Below, in pieces: positions 46,470 to 58,008 of a stretch of 64,000 nt of DNA. Under the pieces are notes generated by a model that worked only from the letters and a program-made list of their open reading frames with translations, was not told the DNA's origin and did not search any database. The translations under genes were made by a program, and so were the position numbers. The first letter of the stretch is position 1. Each line of letters starts with the position of its first letter. Origin of the DNA: Stagonosporopsis chrysanthemi (taxonomy: Eukaryota > Ascomycota > Dothideomycetes > Pleosporales > Didymellaceae); contig JAFISE010000049.1 in assembly GCA_022560025.1 (NCBI GenBank), forward strand, positions 124,001-188,000, written 5' to 3'.

Positions 46470-47306
46470 TCACTGTACCTTGGGAGCGGCAGCGGCAGGC
46501 ATGGCATCTGGCTTTCTTCGCGGTTGTGTGGCCAGGCCCTTTTTCAGCAGTAGAGGAATCACATCAGCGGCCCTGGTGCGACTGATGTTCTTTCGACAGA
46601 CGGGGCATTGCGATTTTCGTTGCTCGCCGGGTCCCGCACGGCTTTCGCCGGCGATTAGAGCTTCCATGAGGCAGGTGTGGCAGAAAAGGTGACCTAGCAG
46701 ATGTCAGAACAAAGCACAAATCGCATTCGCTGATCCAGAGTACGCACCGCAAGCTGTAGCGGTGATGTCGGTAGGTCGGTCCATGCAGATGACGCAGTTG
46801 AACGTGTTGAAAGTTGTGATTGTCTCCTCGGGCCTGGCCTGCGCTTTGATTGCCTCCTCTCGTTGTTTCTGCAGGACATCAAGAATGTCGTCGTCCTGGG
46901 AGAGGTCGATCTCTTCAATCTTTGAGGGTGGCTTGCTGTCTGCATTTGCAGCCTCGGCAGCACTGCCATCGTCGCGCCTTTGTCGTTTGGCAGACGGTCT
47001 TGCAGTGGGAGACTCGCGCTTCCTCCGCTGCAGCGGGGGTGAGTCTGACTCGGTGAGGTCCACGTGCGAAGAGGTGAGGTCGACATAGCCATTCGATAGA
47101 CGCCCCGGCTGAGCGCGCGATGACGCCATGTCGTAGGGCGAGGCGAAGGTGTAGGCGAAGGCGGGGTCGTGGTTGACGGTGGGGTTGAGAAGGTTGTCGA
47201 AGAAGCTGGGAGGGTCGTAGGCCGGGCCGGGAGGATGTTCGTAGTAGGAGTCGTGGTAAGGGCTCGGTGGATACTCGTAGTCGTGGGGCGCACCTAAGGC
47301 CGACAT
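46470..47306 (-). CDS. RING E3 ligase, Slx8/RNF4-like SUMO-targeted ubiquitin ligase
   Basis: Two exons (47306-46748, 46693-46470) give 260 residues. The C-terminal C3HC4 RING is split by the intron: C-V-I-C and T-A-C-G before it, H-L-F-C-H-T-C and C-P-V-C after it. Upstream lie three likely SUMO-interacting motifs: two tandem V-D-L-T cores (in Y-V-D-L-T-S and H-V-D-L-T-E) and an acidic E-I-D-L-S-Q-D-D-D. A basic K-R-Q-R-R stretch could be a nuclear signal. This combination defines SUMO-targeted ubiquitin ligases such as Slx8 and RNF4, which ubiquitinate SUMOylated nuclear proteins during DNA repair. The frame stays open upstream, but the Kozak-like ATG at 47306 fits the domain layout. Confidence 0.82.
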
Positions 47307-47642
47307 GGTGGCAAGGCAGCCGTGGCGAGGGCACTCACAGGCGCATAACAAAGAAACGCAGCACAGGCGAACAGATGACGTTGCAGAGAGACAACACCAC
47401 CGGCCTGCGGTGAAGATAGAAAGGCGTCCAAGCGCGCACGGAGGTGTGTGACGGCCAGGGACAGCGACGGGTAGGGCTGAGGCATGCGCCCCACCTGCGC
47501 CTGATTCGCCAGCTTTTCTGCGGTGGAGTGGAGGTCGACGGGCGAAGCTAGACGCGACGTGATGACGACAGGGCGAGAGCTGCGAGAGCCCTGAGAAACA
47601 ACGACGCCGTAACGGCCAGACGAGATGCAGTAACGTGTCGCC
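47307..47642. promoter_or_regulatory. Divergent promoter STUbL / DNA polymerase gamma
   Basis: 336 bp lie between two divergent start codons. The promoters of a nuclear genome-stability gene and of the mitochondrial replicase must both lie here. No specific site is identified. Confidence 0.6.
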
Positions 47643-50600
47643 ATGCGCTGCAGCTCCTGTCGAACTTATGCGACTGTTGCGCCTCGTCCGAGAGCCGCGA
47701 ATCACGTTCGACGAGTGCTGTCGCCGCACGCCGCCGGCCAGAGAGTCTCACGACGATGCGCCACCACACAAGCATCGCCGAGGGAGGGAAAGGGTAGCAA
47801 GGGCAGGCCGAGGAGCCTGAACGGTACCTAATCTTCCTGATCTCTACCCAGCTTGTCCTAACACTCTCAGTCACCTCCGAAGCCCGCTTCAGCGAGATAG
47901 GGGTCCAGCACCTCTCCAGCCATGTCCACGCCCAAGTCTTCCCTGGCAAAGGGACTCAGCCGCCGCCCGAGCTCGTTGCGCTCTCGCGAGACCACCTCAC
48001 TCGCCATGACCTGTTCGGCAAGAACCAGGATTCGACGCCGCCTGTCGCCTTTGATGTGCCCCAGTTGCAGGGCGCCACCCTGGACGAGCACTTCCACAAG
48101 TTAGGCATGGATGCTGCCGAGCCATACCTGAGCATGGCGAAGAAACTGGCTTGGGCCAACCCCCCGCCAAAGCCGCGCAAGTGGGTGCGCCGGCGCGGCT
48201 GGACCAAGTACAACAGCGACGGGACGACAGAGGCGGTCGATGCCCCCAACGAGACCATGCTGATCTTCGACACCGAGGTCATGTACAAGGAGACGTCGTT
48301 TGCATGCATGGCCTGCGCTGTGAGTCCGACGGCGTGGTATGGCTGGATTTCGCCGTGGCTGCTAGGCAAATCCAAGTCAGACCGCCACCTCATACCCTTG
48401 GGAGACCCCACGATACCGCGCATCGTCGTAGGGCACAACATCGGCTACGACCGCGCACGAATAACCGAGGAGTACGACATTCGACAGTCGAAGAATTGCT
48501 TCATTGACACCATGTCGCTGCACGTTGCATCCAACGGAATGTGCTCGCGGCAACGGCCGTCCTGGATGAAGCACAAGAAGAGCCGCGACCTGCGAGACAA
48601 GATTGCGACGTCAGAGGAGAATGCTGAACTGTCAACCCTCCTCGACTCAGGCGCCATCCCAGACGAAGAAGAGGAGCTGTGGATTGGAAGAAGTGCCGTC
48701 AATTCATTACGAGACGTAGCCAAGTTCCATTGCAACATCACTATCGACAAAGCCCAGCGGGAGTACTTTGGCGAACTCGACAGAGCTGGCATTCTCAGCA
48801 AGCTAGAAGAGCTACTGGACTACTGCGCTGCTGACGTTGAAGTCACACACCGTGTCTACCAGAAGGTCTTCCCGCTATTTATCGAGACATGTCCCCACCC
48901 GGTCAGCTTTGCGGCGCTCCGCTTCATGGCTGCCGAGATTCTGCCTGTGAATGAGACCTGGGATGCCTACATCCACAATGCCGAGGCCACATACCAGAAG
49001 CTCAGCACGGCCGTACGCGAGCGTCTCGTCGCTCTTGCAGACAAGGCGCTCAAAGTCAAGAATCAGCCCGAAGTGTTCAACAATGACCCTTGGTTGAGCC
49101 AGCTGGACTGGTCCGGTCAGGAGGTCAAGATGGTGAAAGGAAAGAAGAAGAGCGATCCTCCAAGACCTGCCGCGAGACAAAAGAAGCCGGGCATGCCAAA
49201 GTGGTACAAAGACCTGTTCCCAAAGAACGATGTACCTATGAATCTGACAATACGGACGCGAGTCGCCCCTATCTTATTGCGGCTTGCGTGGGACGGCAAC
49301 CCTCTATTCTGGTCTGACGTGTACGGTTGGACGTACCGGGTGCCAATTGATGAAGTTTTTGCGTACAACGAGAAAGGCCTGAAAGAGCTGGATATGATGG
49401 AGGAGGAAAATCTTAAGCTGCGCGATGATCGGGCACACGTTTACTACAAGATCCCACACAAGGACGGACCGCAGGCACGCTGCTCGAACCCACTTGCGAA
49501 GAGCTATCTTCAGTACTTCGAGAAGGGGAAGCTGACGTCTGAGTACGATTACGCAAAGGAGGCTTTGGAGATGAACGCCTCCTGCTCATACTGGATCAGC
49601 GCAAGAGACCGCATCATGTCGCAAATGGCAGTATACAGTAAGGACGTGCCCAACACCCCGAAGCTGACCTCGTCATCTGCCAAGGTTCGAGGAAAGAAAG
49701 TCGGTTTCATCCTGCCCCAACTTATACCCATGGGCACCATCACACGGCGTGCCGTCGAAAACACATGGCTCACAGCCAGCAATGCCAAGAAGAACCGCGT
49801 CGGCTCTGAGCTCAAATCTATGGTCAGAGCACCGAAAGGCTACTGCTTTGTCGGTGCTGACGTGGACTCAGAGGAGCTTTGGATTGCCAGTTTGGTCGGT
49901 GATGCGACCTTCCAGCTCCATGGAGGCAATGCGGTCGGCTTTATGACACTCGAAGGTACAAAAGCTGCAGGCACAGATCTGCATTCGCGCACGGCAGGCA
50001 TTTTGGGCATTTCCCGCAACGATGCCAAAGTTTTCAACTATGGTCGCATTTATGGCGCCGGACTGAAGTTCGCAGCCACCCTACTTCGCCAGTTCAATCC
50101 AGGGCTCACCGACCAGCAAACCAGCAACACTGCGAATGACCTGTATCAGAACACAAAGGGTAAAAAAACACTACGAAAGCAGTTACACGAGCGCCCTTTC
50201 TGGCGCGGTGGGACTGAATCCTTCGTCTTCAATAAGCTTGAAGACTTTGCTGAGCAAGAACGGCCTCGCACACCTGTTCTCGGTGCAGCCATCACCGAAG
50301 CCCTGCAACGCCGCTACCTGACAAAAGGCGGCTTCATGACCTCTCGCATCAATTGGGCGATCCAGTCTTCCGGCGTCGACTACCTTCATCTCCTCATCAT
50401 CGGCATGGAGTACCTCGCCCGGCGCTACAACATCGACGCCCGCCTCTCCATTACCGTGCACGATGAGATCCGCTACCTCGTCGCAGAACCCGATAAATAC
50501 CGCGCTGCAATGGCCATGCAAGTTGCCAACCTCTGGACGCGCGCCATGTTTGCCCAACAAATGGGCATCAACGAGCTCCCGCAATCCTGCGCCTACTTCT

Positions 50601-51220
50601 CAGCCATCGACATCGACCATGTCTTGCGCAAGGAAGTAGACATGGACTGCGTGACGCCCTCGCACAGCACCCCGATCCCCCACGGTGAGAGTCTGGACAT
50701 CATGGCGCTGCTCGAGAAAGGCAACGAAGCCCGCCTCGACCCGAAGATCGTATCGCACGACCCTCCTCGCCCAGACTTGTATACTTACACTCCCCGTGTC
50801 CCCGTCATGGCATCTCTCGCCGGCGCCAACCCCACAAGTCCCGAAAGCCTCGCCTATCTCAAAGCGCAGATCTCTTCCGACGACAAGGACCTCCGCGACG
50901 CACTCAAACTCCTGCGCCCCTCCCCCTCCTTCTCCTCAACAACAACCAAACCCCGTAAATCTCGCGAGCCATCCTCGTTCTCCGAAGACGACACCGAGTT
51001 CCCCGACACAAACGACGTCGCGCAAAGCGTCCAGCACTACCAGCAGATGGCACAGCTTCTCCCCGTCGATGATCTGTGGGGCGAGGTGTACAATAGGGCT
51101 GAACGTGCTGGGAGCGGGAAAGCAGGGCGGAAAGGAGGGGTCGCGAGGGGGCCCGGTGTGTATGGGCAGTGGAATGTGCATCCGAGGAGTACGGGGCCGA
51201 GGGTTCGGGCGGCAGGGTAA
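47643..51220 (+). CDS. MIP1: Mitochondrial DNA polymerase gamma catalytic subunit
   Basis: This is the family A replicase of the mitochondrial genome. A first exon (47643-47823) encodes an Arg-rich presequence. A 47-nt intron follows, and exon 2 (47871-51220) carries the enzyme, 1176 residues in all. Exonuclease motifs: F-D-T-E-V (Exo I), V-G-H-N-I-G-Y-D-R-A-R-I (Exo II), Y-C-A-A-D-V-E-V-T (Exo III). Polymerase motifs: V-G-A-D-V-D-S-E-E-L-W-I-A-S-L (A), R-N-D-A-K-V-F-N-Y-G-R-I-Y-G-A-G (B), V-H-D-E-I-R-Y-L-V (C). All acidic catalytic residues are present. The C-terminal ~200 residues form the low-complexity extension usual in fungal Mip1. The start is chosen because the mini-exon supplies the presequence and closes phase exactly. 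Confidence 0.96.
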
Positions 51221-54200
51221 CGAGACGTTTGGGCAATCTATCACGTTTCTCTTTGGCAGGTCATGTTGTAAGTTCTTACGCTATGTTCTAGTACGCTATG
51301 TTCGACTATGCTATATTGTACAAGTATCATCCAATCATCACGCCGTCTTGGCGTGTGTCGCGAGTATAAATACCTTTGTCTCTGCGAGCCTTTCCTCCTC
51401 CTTCCTTGCTCCTATGTTTCTGCTTTCCTCAAACCTGTCGTTCACAAACAGATGTCTTCCTCCCCATCAAATTCCAATATCAGAGGTATATGTTTTTGCC
51501 AAATCAGATGCGAGATCTGCGAATGTGTGCTCCAAGATTGGCCGCGTGCTCCAAAACACTGCACCGGCTGTTACATGTGTCTTCATCTCCTTCCTGGTCT
51601 GATCCCAAAGCCTCCATCTCCACAAATTTCCAAAACTATGCACGATATGTGGTCACGCCCCTGCCTAAAGCTTCTGGATAAAGAAGCCACGTCCCCTCTG
51701 CTCTTCTAGCTCTAAATCTTCCCCTCTCCGAAACGCAGAAACCCCGAAACAATGGCTGTCTGCTCTTCTGACCCTGAGCCTTCTTTTCTCTGAAGTTCAC
51801 AAAACCAAAAACAGTCTCAAAATTCAAAACGTCCGCGTGATGTCGGCGCTTCGTCCGCGTCCTTAATGCTTCCGAATATCAACATGCTCTGGATTTTCCT
51901 TCTACATCTTCCATTCGAGAATGGGAAACTCCCTTTCCAAAAGGGGGCGTGGTTTGGATAATGCGTGTGCTGTTTCTGTTCGAGTGGGTGTTTCTTATGT
52001 GTTCTCAGGGGTTCAAGAGTGAAAATCTGATGTGCATTCGTTGATGGCTTCGCGGCTTCCTCGCTCCCAGAGACGTTGCCTTGAATTACGATGGAAGTAT
52101 CTATCTGTTCAGTGTTTCTGTCATCTCAGGTCTGCATCTCTTGAAATCATCATGGATTTGCTGCATGTCTTGTGCTCCTGCTTCCTCCCATTTCTTACGA
52201 GGTAGGCTATTAAAAGTTCAACGCCCAAAGAGCATGTCTGTGTCTCTTCTGTCTTCGATCATATTCTCCGTTAAGGTGTATGGTCTTTTCTTCGGTGACT
52301 ATGTTGCTCTTCCTTGGGAAAAAAGAGAATCCCATCAAGAGCATATTTTTGCTGTTCTGGCTGGACGTTGAAATTCGAAAGGGGGTTACATTTGACAAAT
52401 GTTTGCGTGCATCTCCGCGCTTCTCTCTCTCTCTCTCTCTCTCTCTACATTCTGCACTTCTTCAACGTTTCACCAAAAATCAGGGATCGAGGAAATTGAT
52501 GTTTTCTTCCTCCCTCTGTTCCAAGAGAACGCACCTCATATCCTGTTTCTATCGAGGCAGGTTGATCTCTCCTCTGTCCGAGGTTTTCGCATGTCATTCT
52601 CGAAAATTTGACAACTTTCCTGGCATATCTTTTGCTTCTTTCCCAGACGTTGAAGGTTATTTTCCCAGTCAAAAAACACGCTCATGAATGATGTCTGTGT
52701 GTCTGTGTGCACCGCCTCAAATTTAGCATCTTCTTATCCTCTCTGTCTCAAACGTACATTTTTTCCAGCATCCTCGTAGTGTTCTAAAATAGTTGTATGC
52801 GACAGAAATGTCTTTCACTCCCCGTTCTGTTCAAATTGGAGAAGTGTATTACTCCGAGTCCATGAGCTGATAGATCACTGTCCTCCTCCATTTGTCTTCT
52901 TGTATTCTTCCAAAAGAAAATGTCGAAACGCAGGCGAAAATTTCAGCTGATGCTTGTTCAAAAAGAACGGTACAAAAGAAACAAGACATGTGGATGATTC
53001 TTGCGTCTGCATGCGTGCTTAATAATCCCTCTCCTCTCTGTTTAGCTCTTTTCAATCCCGTTGCATGCTCAAAGGCTTCTGTTCGAAAGCCGTCCGCGAG
53101 CGAGTCAATGTTGATAGCTTCTTGTCCGCTCCAGTCTCCTCATGTGTTTCGACTTTAAAATCGACACCCAGTTTTGGCCTCTCTGCTCTCAAGAGTCTGC
53201 AGTCGTTTCGCATGTTGGAAAAAACATCCTGTTTTTTTTCATGCAAACCGCTCCATCCGACTTGTTCTTCTCAAAAGACTTCTGGATATGCGCCCCATCA
53301 TTTTGATTAACCGGTGTCAGTGTATAAACTCACCACTATTATCCGGTTCAGGAGTCAATACAGCAGCTACGCCAAGGATGCTCGTGCGAGAGATGCTCAT
53401 TCTGTAGCCTACACGAACGACATTGGATTTACTGAGCCAAGGTTGCGAACATCGTCACGGAACACTCACTTTCTGAGCAATTGGGCCATGGCCACGAGCT
53501 ACAGCCACATCTGCGTCGTTTGTGCCACCTGGGACACCCACTTTCTTATCTACGTTTCAACACCACTATAACAGCCTACAACAGCTCGTACTGCGAGAAC
53601 AAAATCGAGTGCAGTTAGGAACACCTGACTTCTTGGTGCGCTGGGGCTCGGTCAGCCTCCTACAATTGGCGTCCTTACGCTAGAGTCTTAAATCTCGCGG
53701 ATGCCATACCCACGAAGTTCGATGCTGTTTTGTCACTTCGATTCACATCGAGCGGGCCCAGCGAGTCCTCTAACCTGCAATTCTTCAACATCATCCTCAA
53801 AAAACACAAGAGCACTTATAGCATCACCAGAAGTGCTGTCGAAGATCACAAAGAAGAGGAGAATCCATTCATCAGCGGCAAAGAGGTCTCGAACGCCCAT
53901 CATCATCTCAAGGAAGAGCTATGCTCAAATGCCAGGATGTCTGCTATGACCTTCACTGGCAAGCTAATTGTGGACGACACGCACAAGCGGGAGCTCGCAA
54001 ACTTCAAGTCCCTGACCGAGACACAGTGAACTCACTTAGCCGGCGACCTCGACGTGAGATCCCTGGCTACGAGCCTCTCAACAACACGAATCTCTAATTG
54101 CTCCCTCATTGAACGTCATCGTACGAATTAGCTCCCCGGCATTCCTGGCTTTTACCACGAGAGTGGCGACTCGCAGTTTCGCCAGCTCGACATTGAGCAG

Positions 54201-55166
54201 GAAGCGCCACGTCCAGGCTTCCCGGCTACAAGACTCCAGTTCTACCACACGGGTGTCACCACCGACGAGCTCCCCAAAGCCAATACATGCACCACTATCT
54301 TCGCTTGTTCTCGGATTAAAAGGCTATCCGGCGATCACTACTATGTCGGCGTGACTGCTTCCTAATCATATAGCCTCTTCTCCAGATGTTTACTTCAAGC
54401 TCTTGCGGAGTTACAAACGATAATTCCGCTCAAACGTCGCCATATCATTGCACAATGAGCATCTCACATAAAACGTGGAATTGGCGCGAGACCTTCTTGT
54501 TGTTCGACAGGGGGCCATCGGCATCGTCAACGACATGTTCGCACGGTGCCAAGTGTACCGGACAGATAAGTCGAACAGGATTTTACTCTTACTCGATGAT
54601 GTGCTTGCGCTCTCTGATCAATAGCACGTATTTGAACATCTTCAGCACTTGGCGGCTCGGTTCACTCTCTTCTAGCTGCCAGCGCCGCTTTCAGATACCG
54701 TCACCAAAATCTTTTTTCATTCGGCCTGCGAAAGCCATTTCACTGCTACTTTTACTATGTGGATTACAGATGTCTGCCTTCTGGGTTTTAATGCAGACTT
54801 AGTCTGTAAAGTAGAGGGATGAGTTGACTGTACGACCCAGAAGAAAAAAAAACGCCTCGAACATACGTGGAACGCTGACATATGGTCTCCCGTCATGTCG
54901 ATAGACCGTATTTCAAACTATTCAGAGTAGATGTTCGATTCTTGCTGGCAAATAACCATTCTGTGATAGTCAGCCCCGTACCACGTATGGAGAGCTCCAA
55001 TCATGGTTCACTACGGACCGACCCTGAGGCACAGCCATCACAGAGGAGCATATAACTAAATCCGCACGATACGCTGCATTAACTCCCCCACGCTGTTCAA
55101 ATATCTACCACATCAACAATCCACATCGGTATTTCACATCGATAAGACGCTTCAACTCCATTTATC
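51221..55166. other. 4-kb gene-poor tract with decayed frames
   Basis: I find no intact gene. 51.3-53.3 kb is pyrimidine-rich on the + strand, with many TTTC/CTCT words and a TC microsatellite at 52421-52447. From 53.3 to 54.8 kb several + frames are protein-like but broken: 53700-54029 (ends L-A-N-F-K-S-L-T-E-T-Q), a frame around 54135-54360 (G-I-P-G-F-Y-H-E-S-G), and 54400-54620. They could be a dead accessory gene or mobile element; I cannot name the family. Confidence 0.5.
52421..52447. repeat. TC dinucleotide microsatellite
   Basis: An uninterrupted CT/TC run lies inside the gene-poor tract. Confidence 0.93.
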
Positions 55167-55961
55167 ATGACCAACACCAGAAACGCTACCGCAAGGCCTG
55201 AAAAAACACCGGAAGCGCCTGCTCACCCAACATTCAGACGTTCTGATCCTCCCACAACCCTGCAGAAACCCGCGCAGCATCCAGACAGCCCTCCGACCGA
55301 AGAACTCTTCTATGTCGTACCCCTGCGTACCCAAGCTCTGTACTGGGCCGCCTCCGCCACCAGCGTAGCCATCACCAACTTTCTCCACTGCACCATCTCC
55401 CAGCACGCACTCATCGCCCCCACCCTCTTCCTCGCCCTGTTACTTTGTCTCGCCGCCCCGAAAATGTTCCATCAAAAACCCCCGCGCACATGGCACAGCG
55501 CACGCCCAACCTACCCCGTCATCCTCCTTCTCAGCATGCTCGCAGCCAACGAGCTACTTGCGCACTTCCAGCTCGAAGACACGAACAAGAAGCTCCTCCC
55601 CTGGCTAGAGCACCAGGTCCGTGCTATCCGTTTTTGTCTCGCGTACAGCGCCATCTCCTTCCTGGACGGGCGGTGCAGGCCGGATGCGCGCGTCCGTCTT
55701 CTCTCCCCCGACCACCTTGCAACGGCGTACGCGTGGTGTGCACCGTCGGCGTCTCTTAGGCTGCGGGTCGGGGAACATTTCGTATGGAAGCGGGACGACA
55801 AGATACAAGGAGTGGGATACGCGGGGATGGGGCTTGTGGTTGTGAATGCGGTTTGTGCAGGGGTTGCCTACGGGCTCGGTGAGGGGAGTGTGGGGGTTTA
55901 CAACATGCTTGTCTTTGGAGGTGCGGGATTCTTGGGGAGCAGGCTGGGGGCGTATTGGTAG
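55167..55961 (+). CDS. Hypothetical multi-pass membrane protein
   Basis: This single exon of 264 residues starts at the ATG at 55167. The first ~55 residues are polar and rich in Pro and Thr. Four hydrophobic segments follow, near residues 58-80, 85-103, 118-134 and 222-248 (the last Gly/Val-rich, followed by another Gly/Phe-rich segment to the end). No conserved motif is recognised. It stands alone after a gene desert. It may be a lineage-specific gene. Confidence 0.55.
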   Translation: MTNTRNATARPEKTPEAPAHPTFRRSDPPTTLQKPAQHPDSPPTEELFYVVPLRTQALYWAASATSVAITNFLHCTISQHALIAPTLFLALLLCLAAPKMFHQKPPRTWHSARPTYPVILLLSMLAANELLAHFQLEDTNKKLLPWLEHQVRAIRFCLAYSAISFLDGRCRPDARVRLLSPDHLATAYAWCAPSASLRLRVGEHFVWKRDDKIQGVGYAGMGLVVVNAVCAGVAYGLGEGSVGVYNMLVFGGAGFLGSRLGAYW

Positions 55962-58008
55962 GCGCATTTCTTGTTGAAGCCGGTGAATGATCTGGCGTTT
56001 TTGGTTTGTGTCGTGGTACTGCAGACTCGAGAAGAATTGCGCTTGTTGAGATCGCTGGACCGACAGTGAAGTGTACATGATCATTTTGCCGACTTCTGAC
56101 CCCACTGGCTGCAAAAAAGAAAGAAAGATAAAGCATTCCCGTACGTCTTGCAGATCCAAGTGATGATACAGCATCAGGTGTCTCTGTCTGAACTGCCTAT
56201 AGCGTCAAAGTCCCAAGCCCTCTCCTCCCGTCCTCATTCTTCTGCGCTGAAGGGGCTGGCAAGTAATTCAGCAGATGAAAGATCAAACACGACTTCGTAA
56301 TCGCTTCTCTTGTACAAAGGTAAACCAGGTCCAAAGATCTCAACCACCAGCCCGCATCACGCAAATCGCTGGGGAACGAGAGTTTGACACGAGAGATGTG
56401 ACACAAACTGAGGACATTACTCGCTATCGTCGGATTGGCTTTTGAAAAAGACTGTGAAGGGCACTATAAACGGAAAAGAACGGAGACGCAGATGTAGACC
56501 TCCACGCGCTTTTCTGACGTTCAGACGTTCCACATTTGGGAGGTTCGATCTTGTTGCTGGTAACCGTGGGTTTATCCCGGTTGAAAACCTCCCCTTCCAC
56601 ACTGCTTTACTATGTACTATAGAAGCTTTCTAAGGAACCATGCGGCACTACCCGACTACGACGAATGAGGAAATCATCTGCATCTCTCAGCTGGCTGGTT
56701 GGGCAGAAAGATAGACAGACAGCGTGATCAACCCCTCGTGCGGTGCATGGGCATGGAAATGGAAATGGAAAAGGAAAATGCAGAGACGTTCATCATAGCC
56801 GTCACAGAAAACCTGTTCTATAGAGAGTATCAACAACATGTTTATAGGGTAAGTAGTAAACTTTGTTCATCAAAGGTAATCCCCGAGAACAGTTTTCGGG
56901 GAACTTCGGGACCCCATAGTTGGAGAGGTTTAGTGGTGAGGCAGCCGGGGGTTGAAAAAACAAGACGTCCTTTTACAAACTGAAAATCTTTCTGCCATCT
57001 TTCTGTAAGCGTGTCTTTTCCTCTTTCTCTGGGGGTATTTGGGGAAGCCCCAACATCGAACTCAGGACAGTACGTGTCTTTTTCTTTGGGACACAGCCTT
57101 TTACCGTGGGAATTTGCCCATAGATTCAGGTCCTGGAACCACCTGAAAAAAAGACTGTGTGAACATTCCCAGCTGAGCAGATACTAAGGCTTGAAGGAAA
57201 TTACTACAGATTTGAGGTGACCTGCTAGGTTTCGATGTTTGGGCCCGCGATATTCCTTCAGCACGTGACTTTTTGCCTACTCAATTATGTCACAGAGCTC
57301 AGTCGTATTGAATGGATCAACATGCATACTTAGCGCAACTTCCAATGTGCAAATCGAACCACACTTCCCACGTACGTATACATACATGCAGACTCTTGCA
57401 GACTATTCGTCAGCCTTGGCTGCCGTTACATGTATGACGTGGCTCCTATCAAATTGAGTCTGGCGCAACCAATGATACCTCGTAAGCTGCGGGCAACAGC
57501 GACTATGTTGCCCGCAGCTGGCAATGGTAGCTCAAGGCTGCCATCGTTCGGTGCATGTGCGCGGCTCGACGCTTTCCATTCCACTTGATTCATTTCGCAG
57601 CTGCCACTTGTTGTTGCTGCGCTTGCTTTCGCGATTGCAAAAGATCAACACAGTAGCATTTGACTGGTTATCACTACGCGGCGCGTTGGTGGGAAATATA
57701 CGCGCAGAAGTTACCACTTTGTCGATATGCCCTCGGCTGAGCCTTGCGTCATTCTATGCCAGAGTGGTGATCCAGGCAATCGGGAGTGCACAGAACGGAG
57801 ATAAGAGAGGCTTCGAATCCCTCCACCGGGTTGTGTACTACGACAGGATCAGTGAAATACATTGCGGCCTACCCGTCTCATCCGAGTCCTGTCTATCAAA
57901 TCCTACACTTAAGAACCTCTCTTTCTTCGCCTGTCTGTTCTACGAATTTTTTCATCCGTTCAGTGGATCACCAAAAGTTTCTCGAGATATTATCAAACAG
58001 CTTTCACG
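55962..58008. other. 2-kb intergenic region upstream of the TPR-CHAT gene
   Basis: No gene is recognised. It contains a short C4/G4 hairpin at 56881-56901, a small GGAAAT repeat near 56755-56770, and a perfect 14-bp inverted repeat at 57485-57519. The + frame from 57524 overlaps the TPR-CHAT start and has no family pattern, so I treat it as chance. Confidence 0.55.
57485..57519. repeat. Perfect 14-bp inverted repeat with 7-nt spacer
   Basis: The left arm AGCTGCGGGCAACA (57485-57498) and the right arm TGTTGCCCGCAGCT (57506-57519) are perfect reverse complements around the spacer GCGACTA. It lies 490 bp before the TPR-CHAT start codon. It could be a hairpin, an operator for a dimeric regulator, or the remains of a small element. 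Confidence 0.9.

Noticed and set aside
46704..47729. N-terminal extension of the RING protein through the divergent promoter
   Set aside because: It would overlap the DNA polymerase gamma start, and its composition is Arg/Ser/Cys-rich noise.
54040..54450. Possible dynamin-like relic (R-E-I-P-G and a short Y-K-R-x-F-R-S-N-V-A stretch)
   Set aside because: The matches are too short, lie in different frames, and the order does not fit the family.
57800..57830. Second T-arm-like GAGGC-TTCGAATC-CCTC hairpin
   Set aside because: The hairpin pairs well, but no complete tRNA fold surrounds it.
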